The notes under the pieces were generated by a model. It did no database searches. It was not told the origin of the DNA and worked only from the letters and a program-made list of their open reading frames with translations. A program made the translations under genes and the position numbers. Shown here one piece after another: positions 35,365 through 44,524 of a stretch of 64,000 nucleotides of DNA. Location: contig NZ_JAPCZG010000006.1 in assembly GCF_025938155.1 (NCBI RefSeq), positions 62,001-126,000 on the forward strand, written 5' to 3'. The stretch's first letter is position 1; every line of letters begins with the position of its first letter. This DNA is from Novosphingobium sp. KCTC 2891. GTDB taxonomy: Bacteria; Pseudomonadota; Alphaproteobacteria; Sphingomonadales; Sphingomonadaceae.

Positions 35365-35473
35365 TGACTGTCCTCGTTGCCACGCGGCGCTATCAGAACA
35401 TTGAGCCTGGCGGAACGCACTAGGCCAAATGACCGCCCGCAAAACCAGAAAAATATCTTTTTTTCTTTTTTGT

Positions 35474-35488
35474 ACTGACATAGTGAGT
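35474..35488. promoter_or_regulatory. Candidate TetR operator between TetR and VOC genes
   Basis: ACTGAC and GTGAGT form an imperfect 15-base dyad (one mismatched pair per arm). It sits next to an AT-rich element with arms AGAAAAA (35447-35453) and TTTTTCT (35460-35466). Both lie in the 200-base divergent promoter region. The assignment is inferred from position and symmetry only. Confidence 0.3.
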
Positions 35489-35564
35489 GGCTTGAACGCT
35501 GCCCCCGCAAGCCGGACCAACAGGCAGCAGCACACGAGAGAGCGAGCAAGAAAGGCCAGGTCAC

Positions 35565-36104
35565 ATGAGCAGGATTTTCGGCGCGACCCGGCAGGTCGCC
35601 ATGGTGGTGAAGGACATCGATACGGCAATGGCCGCGATGACCGAGAAGATGGGCATCGGCCCGTTCTTCATCCTGCGCGACGTGCAACCGGAGGATTACC
35701 AGTATCGCGGGCAGGCCATGGCGGCCCCGGTGCTGTCGCTGGCCTTCGCTTTCAGCGGCGATCTCAACATCGAACTGATCCAGCAGCATGACGACGTGCC
35801 CAGCGCCTATACCGAATACCTCGCCGCGCGCGGGCAGGGCGTGCAACACCTTTCATCGTGGACGAGCAAACCGGAGGAATACGACGCGCTGCGCGCCGAG
35901 TTGCTCGCCGCCGGGCATCGCATCGCGCATGAAGGCCGCGTCGGGACCAACCGCTTCATGTATTTCGACACCATCGACCCCGCGCTGGGCATGTGCTTCG
36001 AAGTGTCCGAAGGACTGTCGGCCGATCTGGGCCCGCTCGTGGCGCAGATGTGCGAAATCACCCGGACATGGGACGGTTCCGGGCCAGTCCGACCATTTGC
36101 CTGA
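35565..36104 (+). CDS. VOC (glyoxalase/bleomycin-resistance fold) family protein
   Basis: This is a 179-residue protein with two vicinal-oxygen-chelate modules. The first begins TRQVAMVVKDIDTAMAAM; the second contains GVQHLSSW (a metal-ligand histidine) and FMYFDTIDPALGMCFEV (a glutamate near the end). It resembles the methylmalonyl-CoA-epimerase/glyoxalase_4 subgroup, which in sphingomonads often accompanies catabolic operons. It may isomerise or cleave an intermediate. It is the first plus-strand gene after the TetR gene, and a strong hairpin follows it, so it may be transcribed alone or as a leader of the next module. Confidence 0.85.
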   Translation: MSRIFGATRQVAMVVKDIDTAMAAMTEKMGIGPFFILRDVQPEDYQYRGQAMAAPVLSLAFAFSGDLNIELIQQHDDVPSAYTEYLAARGQGVQHLSSWTSKPEEYDALRAELLAAGHRIAHEGRVGTNRFMYFDTIDPALGMCFEVSEGLSADLGPLVAQMCEITRTWDGSGPVRPFA

Positions 36105-36159
36105 GGCCGAAAGGCCTCGGGCGGGGCCGGGCGGGATTCCTCCCCTCGCCCGGCCCTTT
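36103..36159 (+). terminator. Two stem-loops after the VOC gene
   Basis: A 6-base-pair stem with GAAA loop (36103-36118) overlaps the stop codon. A perfect 10-base-pair stem (36124-36133 with 36147-36156) follows, then TTTCG. The second is a likely terminator or attenuator before the 36.2 kb module. Confidence 0.6.
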
Positions 36160-36224
36160 CGCCCGATCCCTTTCGCCAGCAGGCGCTGCCGTTAACAGCC
36201 CCCCTTCCGATCGAGAAAGATGCC

Positions 36225-38021
36225 ATGACGTTCGTTAGCTTCCGCCGCCGGCCCGGCCGCCGAAACGCCCTGCTGGTTGCCGCCGGGTTGACGCTCGCCG
36301 CTACTGCCGCGCCGCAGTTCGCGCATCCGGTCGCGGGCGCTGTCCAGACCGGCCCGGCCAACGCGGCACCGGTCCTGTCCGGCACTGTCCGCTCCGACAA
36401 GGAAGGAGTGATGGAAGGCGTCGTCGTCACGGCGCGGTCGCGGAACAGCCTGGTAATGGTCGCCGTCACCTCGGACGCGCAAGGGCGCTTCGTCTTTCCG
36501 TCCGACCGGCTTGCCCCCGGCACCTACCAGATCACCGCGCGCGCGGTCGGCTATACGCTTGCTCCTGTCACAGTGAAGATCGGCGGCGCCCGGCCCGCCG
36601 CGCTCCCGCTCACGCTGGCCACAGTGACCGACAACGATCAGCTCGCCTCGCAGTTGACCTCGCTCGAATGGCTGAACAGCTTTCCCGGCACCGACGCCCA
36701 GAAGGACGTCATGATGCGCAACATGGTCAATTGCGCGTTCTGCCACTCGCTTGAACGCATCGCGCGATCCGACCACGACGAAACTTCCTTCCTTTCGGTC
36801 ATGCAGCGAATGCTGACCTACGAAACGGATCACAGCTCGGCCGATCGCATCCAGGTGGCATGGCCCGCCCAGCCGACCGAGGGGCTGCGGTGGTTTGGCC
36901 GCGACGCCAAGCAGATCGCCAGTTGGCTGGCCACCGTGAACCTCAGCGGCGGGCGCCAACGCTGGGCCTACCCGCTCAAGACCCTGCCCCGCCCGGTCGG
37001 TGAGGCGACCAAGGCCGTGGTCACCGTCTTCACCATCCCGCGCGAAAGCGGGGTGATCCACGATCTCGACGTCGATTCACACGGCAATGTCTGGTACGGC
37101 AACACGGGTTGGGATTACATCGGCAAGCTCGATCCCAAGACCGGCCGCTTCAGCGAATGGCCCGCACCCAATTTCCTGCCGCCAACTTCGGCCCCCGGCA
37201 CCGACCGCATCGTCGGCGTGCAGGACATCCAGGTGGACGGGCACGACAACGTGTGGGTTGCCGTGGGCGGCACCAAGCACGCCCGCTTCAATCCCGCGAC
37301 CGCGCGGTGGCAGACCTTCGACCTGCCGGTGATCTGGAGGAACCCGTTCCTTGGCCCGGTCCGCCCCGGCGAAACCGGGCTGTGGGCCACCGGCCTTGGC
37401 GCCGCGCCGGACGGCAACAAGCGGCATGAACAGGCGTTCCGGCTCGACATCGAAACCGGGCAGGTCTCCAAGGGCATCACCCTGTTCGACGACATGCCCG
37501 ATCCGGTCGATCCCACGCATCTCGATCCGCTCAACTACTGCTACATGATGGATCAGGACCTGAACGGCGATTTCCTGTGCACCGCGCCTGAACCATCGGG
37601 CATCGTGCGCGCGGATCTGCGCACCGGCAAGGCGCGGCTGATCCCCACGCCCACCCCGCTCGCCTATCCGCGCCGTGGCTATCGCGACATGGAAAACCGC
37701 TTCTGGTTCGGCGAATTCTATGCCGACAAGATCGGCGTGATCGACCTCAACACCGATGTCGTCCGCGAATTCCCGGTCGGGGTGAAGTGGATCTCGCCCT
37801 ATTATGCCCGGCCTGACGCCAAGGGGCGGGTGTGGGTTTCCACCACGGGTTCGGACCGGCTGCTGCGGCTCGATCCGAAGACGGGGGACATCGTGCAATA
37901 CCTCATGCCGGTCAGCTACGATGCCCGCAAGGTTGTCGTCGATGTCCGCGCCGCGCGCACCACGGTATGGCTGCCCAACAAGAACGCCAACCAGCTGGTG
38001 CGGGTGGAAATTCCCGACTGA
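36225..38021 (+). CDS. Exported haem-binding beta-propeller protein with carboxypeptidase-regulatory-like domain
   Basis: This is a 598-residue periplasmic protein. After an Arg-rich signal peptide (RRRPGRRNALLVAAGLTLAA) comes a carboxypeptidase regulatory-like beta-sandwich (about residues 50-125, VTSDAQGRFVF). A single c-type haem motif CAFCH follows (residues 170-174). The rest is a C-terminal propeller resembling virginiamycin B lyase/SMP-30-type blades (VIHDLDVDSHGNVWYGN, VQDIQVDGHDNVWVAVG). The combination suggests a redox enzyme or sensor acting on an imported substrate. It heads a tightly spaced five-gene run. I do not know the reaction. The lyase-like fold is a structural resemblance, not evidence for antibiotic resistance. 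Confidence 0.75.
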   Translation: MTFVSFRRRPGRRNALLVAAGLTLAATAAPQFAHPVAGAVQTGPANAAPVLSGTVRSDKEGVMEGVVVTARSRNSLVMVAVTSDAQGRFVFPSDRLAPGTYQITARAVGYTLAPVTVKIGGARPAALPLTLATVTDNDQLASQLTSLEWLNSFPGTDAQKDVMMRNMVNCAFCHSLERIARSDHDETSFLSVMQRMLTYETDHSSADRIQVAWPAQPTEGLRWFGRDAKQIASWLATVNLSGGRQRWAYPLKTLPRPVGEATKAVVTVFTIPRESGVIHDLDVDSHGNVWYGNTGWDYIGKLDPKTGRFSEWPAPNFLPPTSAPGTDRIVGVQDIQVDGHDNVWVAVGGTKHARFNPATARWQTFDLPVIWRNPFLGPVRPGETGLWATGLGAAPDGNKRHEQAFRLDIETGQVSKGITLFDDMPDPVDPTHLDPLNYCYMMDQDLNGDFLCTAPEPSGIVRADLRTGKARLIPTPTPLAYPRRGYRDMENRFWFGEFYADKIGVIDLNTDVVREFPVGVKWISPYYARPDAKGRVWVSTTGSDRLLRLDPKTGDIVQYLMPVSYDARKVVVDVRAARTTVWLPNKNANQLVRVEIPD

Positions 38022-38050
38022 GCGGCGCTGGCCAGGCTTCCCCGCGAACG

Positions 38051-38539
38051 ATGCTGCTCATCCCTGTCCTGCTCTTGCTGCACGGCCTGATCGCCGTCGC
38101 CCTGCTGGGCGCGATCACCCATCAGGCCGCCGCCGTGCTGCGTGAGGGGACAGCGCGCGGCACCGCGCACCCGCGCGCGAGCTTCGCAGGCCGTTATGCG
38201 GCGGTCGCATCGCGCGGTTTCGCCAACGCGGTGATCGCGCTCTATGTCGCCACGCTGGTGCTGGGCGGGCTGGTCTATCCCGCCTACCGGCTCGACGTGC
38301 GCCCTGCCTTCGAGGAAATGGAACTGGGCTGGGCGGTGGGCCTGTTCGAACTGAAGGAGCATTGGGGCGGCATCGGGCTGGCGCTGCTGCCGCTTTACCG
38401 CGCCTGCTGGCGGCAGGAGGACGGCGCGGCCGACCACGCGATGCACAAGGGGCGCACCGGCGTGACGCTGACGCTGGCCTTCATCGTGTGGTTCGACTTC
38501 ATCGCCGGCCACCTGCTGAACAACCTGCGGGGGCTTTGA
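38051..38539 (+). CDS. Four-helix membrane protein of the haem/propeller module
   Basis: This is a 162-residue integral membrane protein I do not recognise by family. About four hydrophobic helices are visible (residues 2-25, 58-78, 95-118, 138-158). Several histidines sit near helix ends (HGLIAVALLG, LKEHWGGIG, FIAGHLLNN). Such histidines could bind haem b, which would fit a membrane electron-transfer partner for the periplasmic cytochrome domains encoded on either side. The ATG at 38051 lies 29 bases after the previous stop. The next gene follows after two bases. Confidence 0.65.
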   Translation: MLLIPVLLLLHGLIAVALLGAITHQAAAVLREGTARGTAHPRASFAGRYAAVASRGFANAVIALYVATLVLGGLVYPAYRLDVRPAFEEMELGWAVGLFELKEHWGGIGLALLPLYRACWRQEDGAADHAMHKGRTGVTLTLAFIVWFDFIAGHLLNNLRGL

Positions 38540-38541
38540 CC

Positions 38542-38853
38542 GTGCTGCGCTTTTCCGGCGGTTGGTTCACCACGGCGTTTTGCGCCAGCTATATGGCGCT
38601 GTTCGCGCATGGCGGGCCGGTGCTGCAGTATTATCCGCTAAGCGGGCGGTGGAGCTTTGGACCACCGGCGGGCGGTTCGGGACCGGCGATGCAGTGGTAC
38701 GGCCTGATGCTGGAAGCAGGCCTGATCGCGATGGCCGTGTCGGCCCTGCTGCGAGACCGCCCCCTGCCGCGGTATCTGGCCGATCGGCCCTGGGCAGTCC
38801 CGCTCACCGCGATGGCCGCCTGTTTCTACCTGCTGCGCGGGTTCTTCACATGA
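38542..38853 (+). CDS. Small membrane protein of the haem/propeller module
   Basis: This is a 103-residue protein with about three hydrophobic segments (residues 8-25, 48-65, 80-100). It starts with GTG two bases after the previous stop, and GGGGGCTT upstream can serve as the Shine-Dalgarno. The stop overlaps the next ATG (ATGA). No family is recognised. The packing shows it is translated together with its neighbours, probably as a second subunit of the membrane part of the module. Confidence 0.6.
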   Translation: MLRFSGGWFTTAFCASYMALFAHGGPVLQYYPLSGRWSFGPPAGGSGPAMQWYGLMLEAGLIAMAVSALLRDRPLPRYLADRPWAVPLTAMAACFYLLRGFFT

Positions 38854-39239
38854 TGGGCGCAAGGCGGCTTGCGGAGTTGCTGATGCGAACGCTGGTTCTG
38901 GCCATGGCGGTTCCGGCCGGTCCGGCGGCGGCGCAGCTCTATGGCGGTTTCGTGCCGGGCGCGCGCCACACGCCGGTCAACGTATGGTTTGGCACCGCGC
39001 GCGATGCTGCTGGACGATACGTGCCCAACGCCACCATCGTCCTGCGATCGCGGCAGATCGATTTCGTGGCCGTGACCGACGCGCAAGGGCGCTTCAGGCT
39101 TGAACTGCCGGTCCACTTGCGTCCGGTCGATGTGCAGGCCCGCTGCTCGCACAAGAGCTATGCCGGCGCCCGGATCGCGCGCCGCCTGCCCCGCGGCGCA
39201 GCCCTGTCACCCGTCGAACTGACCTGCCGGTTGCGCTAG
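38850..39239 (+). CDS. Small exported protein with carboxypeptidase-regulatory-like fold
   Basis: This is a 129-residue exported protein. A signal peptide (LLMRTLVLAMAVPAGPAAAQ) is followed by one beta-sandwich domain with VPNATIVLRSRQIDFVAVTDAQGRFRLELP, given here in halves VPNATIVLRSRQIDF and VAVTDAQGRFRLELP. This is the same domain type as the N-terminal domain of the propeller protein three genes upstream. Two cysteines (ARCSH, LTCRLR) may form a disulphide in the periplasm. The start overlaps the previous stop (ATGA). It may bind the same partner or substrate as the larger protein. Confidence 0.65.
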   Translation: MMGARRLAELLMRTLVLAMAVPAGPAAAQLYGGFVPGARHTPVNVWFGTARDAAGRYVPNATIVLRSRQIDFVAVTDAQGRFRLELPVHLRPVDVQARCSHKSYAGARIARRLPRGAALSPVELTCRLR

Positions 39240-39243
39240 GCAC

Positions 39244-40467
39244 GTGGCGCGTATCGCTTCTTCCCTGCGCGCGCTGGCCCCGGCGATTCTGCTTGGCGCG
39301 TTGCTGCCGGTTGCAGGCTGGCCCGTGGAAGAGCCGGGCGCGTTGCTGCAGGCCGACGCAGCCATGCTTGAACGCGCCCGCGCGACCGGAGACCTGCACA
39401 CTCAGCGGCGCATCATGTGGGCCAATCTGGCCAGGCTGGCGAATCCCCCGTCAGCCGGTGCGCCCCCTCGCTTCCTGAACTGGGCGTCCCCGTTTCCCCC
39501 CTCCACGCAGGCTGGAGGTCAGCGGCCCGATGCTGGCGACATCCCGCTGATCCTGTTCATCCATGCCAATGCCGCCGCCGACCGGCATATCCGCGCGCAT
39601 CGACTTGACCAGCACAACGAACTGGCGCGCCTGCACAGCGGGGCGAGCCTGCTCCCGCCCGGTGCCGCGCGCAGGATTGCCCCCTTCCCGCCCGATGCCG
39701 CGTTCATCATGTCGGCCTGGTGGCCCGTGGCGGCGCATGGCGAAACACCCATGCCGGTATGGGACGCGGGCGGCGGCGGGGGATCGGGCAGCTACCTTGG
39801 CTGGAAGCGGGTGCTGGCGGTCAGCCCGGCAAAGCGCACCGGCGCGGCACCGCATGGCGCACCGCTGGCCTTTGCCGGACGAATCGTTCCCCGTCCGCCG
39901 CGCTTCGCGCTGGGCCGCTTCGTGCACATCCGGTTGACGGCCAAAATGGCGGCAGGCTTCGCGGGCGATCCGGCCGCCACCAAGCTTGCCCGGCTCACAC
40001 TGGGGCGGCCGCTGCGTGCGGGCGATTTCATCGCGCTGGTCGGCCTGCACATGATGACCGCGCAGTTGCCCAATGGCCTGTGGGCGACATGGTGGTGGCA
40101 CGATCGCGCGCCATCGGATGGCGCGGACGACGGTGGCAGGGATCGTCCGGCGGATCTTTCGCCCATCTGGCGCAATTACCGCATGAACGTGGCCTTCGAC
40201 CCCGTGCTCCCGCGGGAGGCAGACGGTTCGCCCCATATCTGCTTCAACCCCTGGTTCGACGCCGCCCTGCCCGATCAGGGGCAGGGCGGCGGCCAGCAAG
40301 CCAACTGCATCAGCTGCCACGCGCGGGCGGGCTATCCCCTGGCCGACTTCACGTTCGTCACTCGCGGCGCGCCAGATACCGAACGGGACGGCGCGCACCA
40401 GCCCGGCCAGCTACACACCGGCAACGTATGGTCGATCGCCCGCGCCGCCGCGGCGCCATCACGCTGA
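39244..40467 (+). CDS. Exported protein with C-terminal single-haem motif
   Basis: This is a 407-residue exported protein. An N-terminal signal peptide (LRALAPAILLGALLPVAGWP) is followed by a large domain without a family I recognise, rich in tryptophan and histidine (ATWWWHDRAP). A c-type haem motif CISCH lies near the end (residues 355-359). The GTG start lies four bases after the previous stop. It closes the five-gene module, which thus encodes two haem-c proteins, two membrane proteins and one small periplasmic protein. A role in periplasmic oxidation of a substrate delivered by an adjacent TonB receptor is inferred. Confidence 0.65.
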   Translation: MARIASSLRALAPAILLGALLPVAGWPVEEPGALLQADAAMLERARATGDLHTQRRIMWANLARLANPPSAGAPPRFLNWASPFPPSTQAGGQRPDAGDIPLILFIHANAAADRHIRAHRLDQHNELARLHSGASLLPPGAARRIAPFPPDAAFIMSAWWPVAAHGETPMPVWDAGGGGGSGSYLGWKRVLAVSPAKRTGAAPHGAPLAFAGRIVPRPPRFALGRFVHIRLTAKMAAGFAGDPAATKLARLTLGRPLRAGDFIALVGLHMMTAQLPNGLWATWWWHDRAPSDGADDGGRDRPADLSPIWRNYRMNVAFDPVLPREADGSPHICFNPWFDAALPDQGQGGGQQANCISCHARAGYPLADFTFVTRGAPDTERDGAHQPGQLHTGNVWSIARAAAAPSR

Positions 40468-40525
40468 AGGAAGGCGTCAGGCTGATGCGAAAGACATCGG
40501 CCAGCGCGGAGCACCCCAACAAGAA

Positions 40526-40549
40526 GGGGCCGATCGCAAGACCGGCCCC
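40526..40549. terminator. Candidate bidirectional terminator between convergent genes
   Basis: A 7-base-pair GC stem (40526-40532 with 40543-40549) lies between the haem module and the convergent TonB receptor. A second stem (40553-40559 with 40573-40579) lies 4 bases further. Neither has a clear T-run. Confidence 0.45.
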
Positions 40550-40593
40550 AGACTGCCGCCATGAGAGGAGCAGCGGCAGCATTCACATCATCG

Positions 40594-43083
40594 TCAGAAC
40601 TTGAACGACGCCTCCAGGAACACCTGCCGCCCCCGGTTCATCGTCAGCACTTTGTCGTCGCCTGCCGGCAGGGTAGCCGTTGCCGCGCTGGACGGCGTCA
40701 GGAAGGGCCGCCCACCCGCGGTGTTGACCCAGAGCTTGTTGGTCAGGTTCGTCCCCACCAGCGCCAGCTTCCAGCGTCCGCCCGGCGCCCCGATCGAGAT
40801 CGAGCCGTCGATCGTCGCATAACTGTCCTGCCGGTAATCGTCGTTCGAGTCCTGCGCGGCGAGGTAGCTGCTCGTGAACGTCAGGTTCCCGCTCACTCCC
40901 AGCTCCAGCGCGTCGGTCAGCGGCGCGGCATAGTCGAAGGCGAAGTTGCCCGCCCAATGCGGTGCGCGCGGCGCGTCACGCCCCTTGAGGTCCTGTCCCA
41001 GCCCGCTCAGGAACGTCTTGGTGAACTTCGCGTGGGTGTAGGCAAGGTTCGCCGACAGCGCGAGCCCTTCGAGCGGGGTGCGCCACGACCAGTTGATCTC
41101 CGCCCCCTTGGTCGTCACCTCGCCCGCGTTCAGCGTGATGAACTGGATCGCCACCGGATCGAAGTTCTGCACCTGCAGATCCTTGAAGACGTAGTAGAAT
41201 GCCGATGCATTGAGCGTCATCCTGCGGTCGTCGAGCTGCGACTTGATGCCGATCTCGCCGCCCTTGGCGCTTTCCGACTTGTACTTGATCCCGGATTCAG
41301 CCGCCGCCTTCACCGCCGGGTCGCTGCTGTTCAGCCCCAGCAGACCCAGCGTCGGCAGCGCGCTGTTGTCGATGCCGCCCGACTTGAAGCCGGTCTTGTA
41401 AGAGGCATAGACGTTGACGTCGGGATTGATCTTGTAGCGCAGGCTGACTTCGGGCGAGAAGTTATCATCGTCGAAGCGGATCGGCCCAGCCTTGAACCCG
41501 CTCTTCACGAAGGCCGCCGCCAGATAGGCGTGGGTATAGGGCACGTTTATGATCTGGTTGCGCCTTTCCTTGGTGTAGCGAAGCCCGCCCGAAAGCTCCA
41601 ACTGCTCGGTCAGGTCCAGCGTGGCGCTGCCGAACACCGACCAGGCATCGCCCTTGGTCACGATCCGCTTGCGGTAGTCCGAGGTGAAGCCGGTGACCGG
41701 GTCTGGCGCGACGAACGAAATCGGCAGGATCTGCTGCGCCGTGTCGAACACCGAACGGCGGTGTTCGTAGAACGCACCGACCATGAAGTTGAACGGCCCG
41801 TCGAGCTTGCTCGCCAACCGCAGTTCCTGCGTGAACTGCTGCGTCTGGTTGAGCGGGGTGCCGGTACCGACGCCCAGTTGCACGCCCGCGCCGTTGGTCG
41901 CCGCCAGCGCCGGTGCGATTGCCGAAAGCGGCACCCCCGGCACCAGCGAGAAGGCCGGCCCCAGCCCCGCGTAGGCATAGTTGTCGACGTCGAAGGCATC
42001 CAGATCGACATAGCCTGTCACCGATGTCAGCGTGAACTGGTCGCCGAGCTTGAGGTCCATGCTCAGGCGGCTGAACCACAGGTTGCTTCGCGAATAGGGC
42101 GCGACGCTGGTGATCGGGCCTCCAGACGTCGGCAGCTTGGCCGCCAGCGCGGGCGCAATGTCGGGGTAATAGGGCTTGCCATCGATCTTGCAGTTGTAGC
42201 CTGCCGGAATGGCGACCGCTCCGCCCAGCAGGTAAACCTCGTCGGCGCGTCCGTTCTTGCCGCAGTAGATGTCCCCGGGGCCGTTCGCGCCGTCACCGCT
42301 CTGATGGTTGTACTGCACCTTCAGGTTGGCGCGGAACGTGTTGGAAGGCTCCCACGCGGCGGTGAAGCGTCCGACAAAATCCTTCAGGCCGCGATACTTG
42401 CCGTTGGCATAGACCGGCCCTTCCTGCATCGTGATGTAGCGAGCGGCCTCGTTGTACTGGCCGGCAAGGCGAATGCCCAGCGTGTCGGTTACCGGCCCGG
42501 AGATGTAGCCGTTGACCAGATAGCCATGCTCCTCGAACTCATAACCGGCCTTGCCGCCATATTGCCAGGTCGAGGTGGGATTGGCCGACTTGATCGACAG
42601 CACGCCCGCAGACGCGCTCTTGCCGAAGAATAGCGATTGCGGGCCTTTAAGCACTTCGATCTGCGCCGTGTCGAAAAAGCCCGACTGGACGATACGCATG
42701 GTGCTGATCTGCACCCCGTCGAAATCGACCGCGACCGCCGAATCGAATGCAGCGGAAATGTTGGAGGAGCCGACACCGCGCAGCGAGATCTGGCCGCCCG
42801 AACCGGACCCGCCCACCTGCACGTTCAGCGTGGGGACGCGGCTCACCACATCCGCCATCTTGGTGACGTTGTACTTTTCCAGAGTCGCGCTGCCCAGCGC
42901 GGTGACGGTCAGCGGCACTTCCTGCAGCGTCTCGTCCTTCTTGCGGGCGGTGACGATGATGTCCTCGTTCGAGGGCACATCCGCCGCGGCATCGGCCGGC
43001 GGCGCTTCCTCGGCCCTCGCCACGCCGGCGAACGGCGTCAGCCCCAAAGCGATCAGGCTCGCAGTCCAACGCATGTAACGCAT
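40594..43083 (-). CDS. TonB-dependent outer-membrane receptor
   Basis: This is an 829-residue receptor, the longest in the window. Its signal peptide is MRYMRWTASLIALGLTPFAG, with TonB-box-like EDIIVTARKKDETL. The plug motif reads LKGPQSLFFGKSASAGVLS, differing from the common QGTLFG form, and the barrel ends EASFKF. The ATG at 43083 has AGGAGAGGCACG upstream; a second ATG three codons later is also possible. It is convergent with the haem/propeller module and lies downstream of a P450 gene on the same strand. It probably imports an aromatic or terpenoid compound oxidised by these systems. Confidence 0.92.
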   Translation of the reverse strand: MRYMRWTASLIALGLTPFAGVARAEEAPPADAAADVPSNEDIIVTARKKDETLQEVPLTVTALGSATLEKYNVTKMADVVSRVPTLNVQVGGSGSGGQISLRGVGSSNISAAFDSAVAVDFDGVQISTMRIVQSGFFDTAQIEVLKGPQSLFFGKSASAGVLSIKSANPTSTWQYGGKAGYEFEEHGYLVNGYISGPVTDTLGIRLAGQYNEAARYITMQEGPVYANGKYRGLKDFVGRFTAAWEPSNTFRANLKVQYNHQSGDGANGPGDIYCGKNGRADEVYLLGGAVAIPAGYNCKIDGKPYYPDIAPALAAKLPTSGGPITSVAPYSRSNLWFSRLSMDLKLGDQFTLTSVTGYVDLDAFDVDNYAYAGLGPAFSLVPGVPLSAIAPALAATNGAGVQLGVGTGTPLNQTQQFTQELRLASKLDGPFNFMVGAFYEHRRSVFDTAQQILPISFVAPDPVTGFTSDYRKRIVTKGDAWSVFGSATLDLTEQLELSGGLRYTKERRNQIINVPYTHAYLAAAFVKSGFKAGPIRFDDDNFSPEVSLRYKINPDVNVYASYKTGFKSGGIDNSALPTLGLLGLNSSDPAVKAAAESGIKYKSESAKGGEIGIKSQLDDRRMTLNASAFYYVFKDLQVQNFDPVAIQFITLNAGEVTTKGAEINWSWRTPLEGLALSANLAYTHAKFTKTFLSGLGQDLKGRDAPRAPHWAGNFAFDYAAPLTDALELGVSGNLTFTSSYLAAQDSNDDYRQDSYATIDGSISIGAPGGRWKLALVGTNLTNKLWVNTAGGRPFLTPSSAATATLPAGDDKVLTMNRGRQVFLEASFKF

Positions 43084-43285
43084 CGTGCCTCTCCTGGTTC
43101 GGGTGATCGCACCAATGCAGACCAGCGATTTGCTCCCCTCCCGCATGTGGGAGGGCACAAGACCCGGATCTGCCGTCAGGCAGTCCCGGTCGCAGCGGGG
43201 TGGGCAGCAAAACAGCACGACTGCAACCGGCACGATCCCCTTCGTTGTGCCGCCCTATTCCAAGGGTCAGCGGTTATTGCTCATC

Positions 43286-44524
43286 TCACGCGATTGCCCG
43301 CACGCGCAGCGCGGCAAGGCCGCGCAGCAGTTTGTTGGGCACGTGTCGGAAATCATTGGCGCCCTCGGGCAACTCGAAGCGCTCGACCCGGGCCAGCAGG
43401 CGCTCGAAGGCGACCACCAGTTCCTTGCGCGCGAGCATGTTGCCCACGCACATGTGGATGCCGCGCCCGAACGCGAGGTGCGTCCGCGCATTCTTGCGCT
43501 CAACGTCGAAGCGGTCGGGATCGGGGTACACGGCCGGATCGCGATTGGCCGCAGCAAAGCGCAGCATCAGCATCTCGCCCTGCCGCACCTGAACGTTGCC
43601 CAGCATGGCATCATGAAGCGCGACCCGCCAAAGCCCGCCCACAGGCGAAAGCAACCGCAGCATCTCCTCGACCATGTTGGGAATCAGCGCGGGATTGGCG
43701 CGCACCTTCGCCATCTGCTCGGGATGGCGCATCAGCAGCAGCAGTCCGCCTGCCAGCGTCGATGTGGTGGTCTCGTTGCCCGCAACCATCAGTTGCTGCA
43801 GCACCGACATCACTTCGGCATCGTCGAGCGGACGTTCCCCCTCTACCCGCGCGTTGACGATCGCGGACAGCAGGTCGTCCGGCCCCGCACCATCGCGGCG
43901 GGCGTCGATCTGGGTCTTGGCGAAGCGCTGATATTCCAGGATGGCCTGCGCCGCCTCGATCTCGCGCTCGCGGCTGGCCATGCCCCCCAACCGGTCGGCA
44001 AAGGCATCGGACCAGTGCTTCACCTTCTCGGCGTCATTCGCCATACCGATCTGACCTGCGATCACCTCGACCGGCAGCGGCACGGCGAAATCGTGGACGA
44101 ACTCCACCGTTTCGCCGGTCGTGATCCGGTCGATCAGGCGATCGACGATACCCCGGATATCGGCTTCCAGCGCATTGACGCGCGGCATCGAGAACGCGAG
44201 ATTCACCAGCTTGCGAAAACGGGTGTGCATTGGCGGGTCTGCGGTCAGCATCGTGTCGACCGTCGGCCAGCCCTGCGCCTCGATCGCCGCGATTTCGGGA
44301 TCAGCAACCGCATTGCCGCGCATCATTGCGCCGAAGTCGCTCGAGAAGTCCTGCGGTCGTCCCGCCGCCTCGCTGACCAGCGCGTGGCTCAGCACCATGG
44401 CCACCGTGCCTCCGGCAACCCTTGCCACCGGCCCTTCGGCAAGCGCGCGGGCATACCAGTCGAACGGGTTCTCGATCGTGGCTGGCTCGAAGAATTCCCC
44501 TAGCGCCGTTCCGACGTCGTTCAT
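43286..44524 (-). CDS. Cytochrome P450 monooxygenase
   Basis: This is a 412-residue soluble bacterial P450. The haem-ligand loop is AFGRGIHMCVGN near residues 350-361. The oxygen-activation helix is VAGNETTTS near residue 243, and the ExxR motif lies in EEMLRL near residue 285. It belongs to the class I type that needs a ferredoxin and reductase; neither is encoded here. The ATG at 44524 is preceded by GAGGAGAGGCC-type purines. It lies between a TonB receptor (downstream) and an NTF2-FMO gene (upstream), both on the minus strand. The substrate is unknown, but the context favours oxidation of a hydrophobic carbon source. Confidence 0.94.
   Translation of the reverse strand: MNDVGTALGEFFEPATIENPFDWYARALAEGPVARVAGGTVAMVLSHALVSEAAGRPQDFSSDFGAMMRGNAVADPEIAAIEAQGWPTVDTMLTADPPMHTRFRKLVNLAFSMPRVNALEADIRGIVDRLIDRITTGETVEFVHDFAVPLPVEVIAGQIGMANDAEKVKHWSDAFADRLGGMASREREIEAAQAILEYQRFAKTQIDARRDGAGPDDLLSAIVNARVEGERPLDDAEVMSVLQQLMVAGNETTTSTLAGGLLLLMRHPEQMAKVRANPALIPNMVEEMLRLLSPVGGLWRVALHDAMLGNVQVRQGEMLMLRFAAANRDPAVYPDPDRFDVERKNARTHLAFGRGIHMCVGNMLARKELVVAFERLLARVERFELPEGANDFRHVPNKLLRGLAALRVRAIA

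Noticed and set aside
36225..38021. Reading the propeller protein as a virginiamycin B (streptogramin) lyase resistance gene
   Set aside because: The blades resemble Vgb, but the protein is exported, has a c-type haem motif and an extra N-terminal domain, and sits in a redox module. Resistance is not supported.
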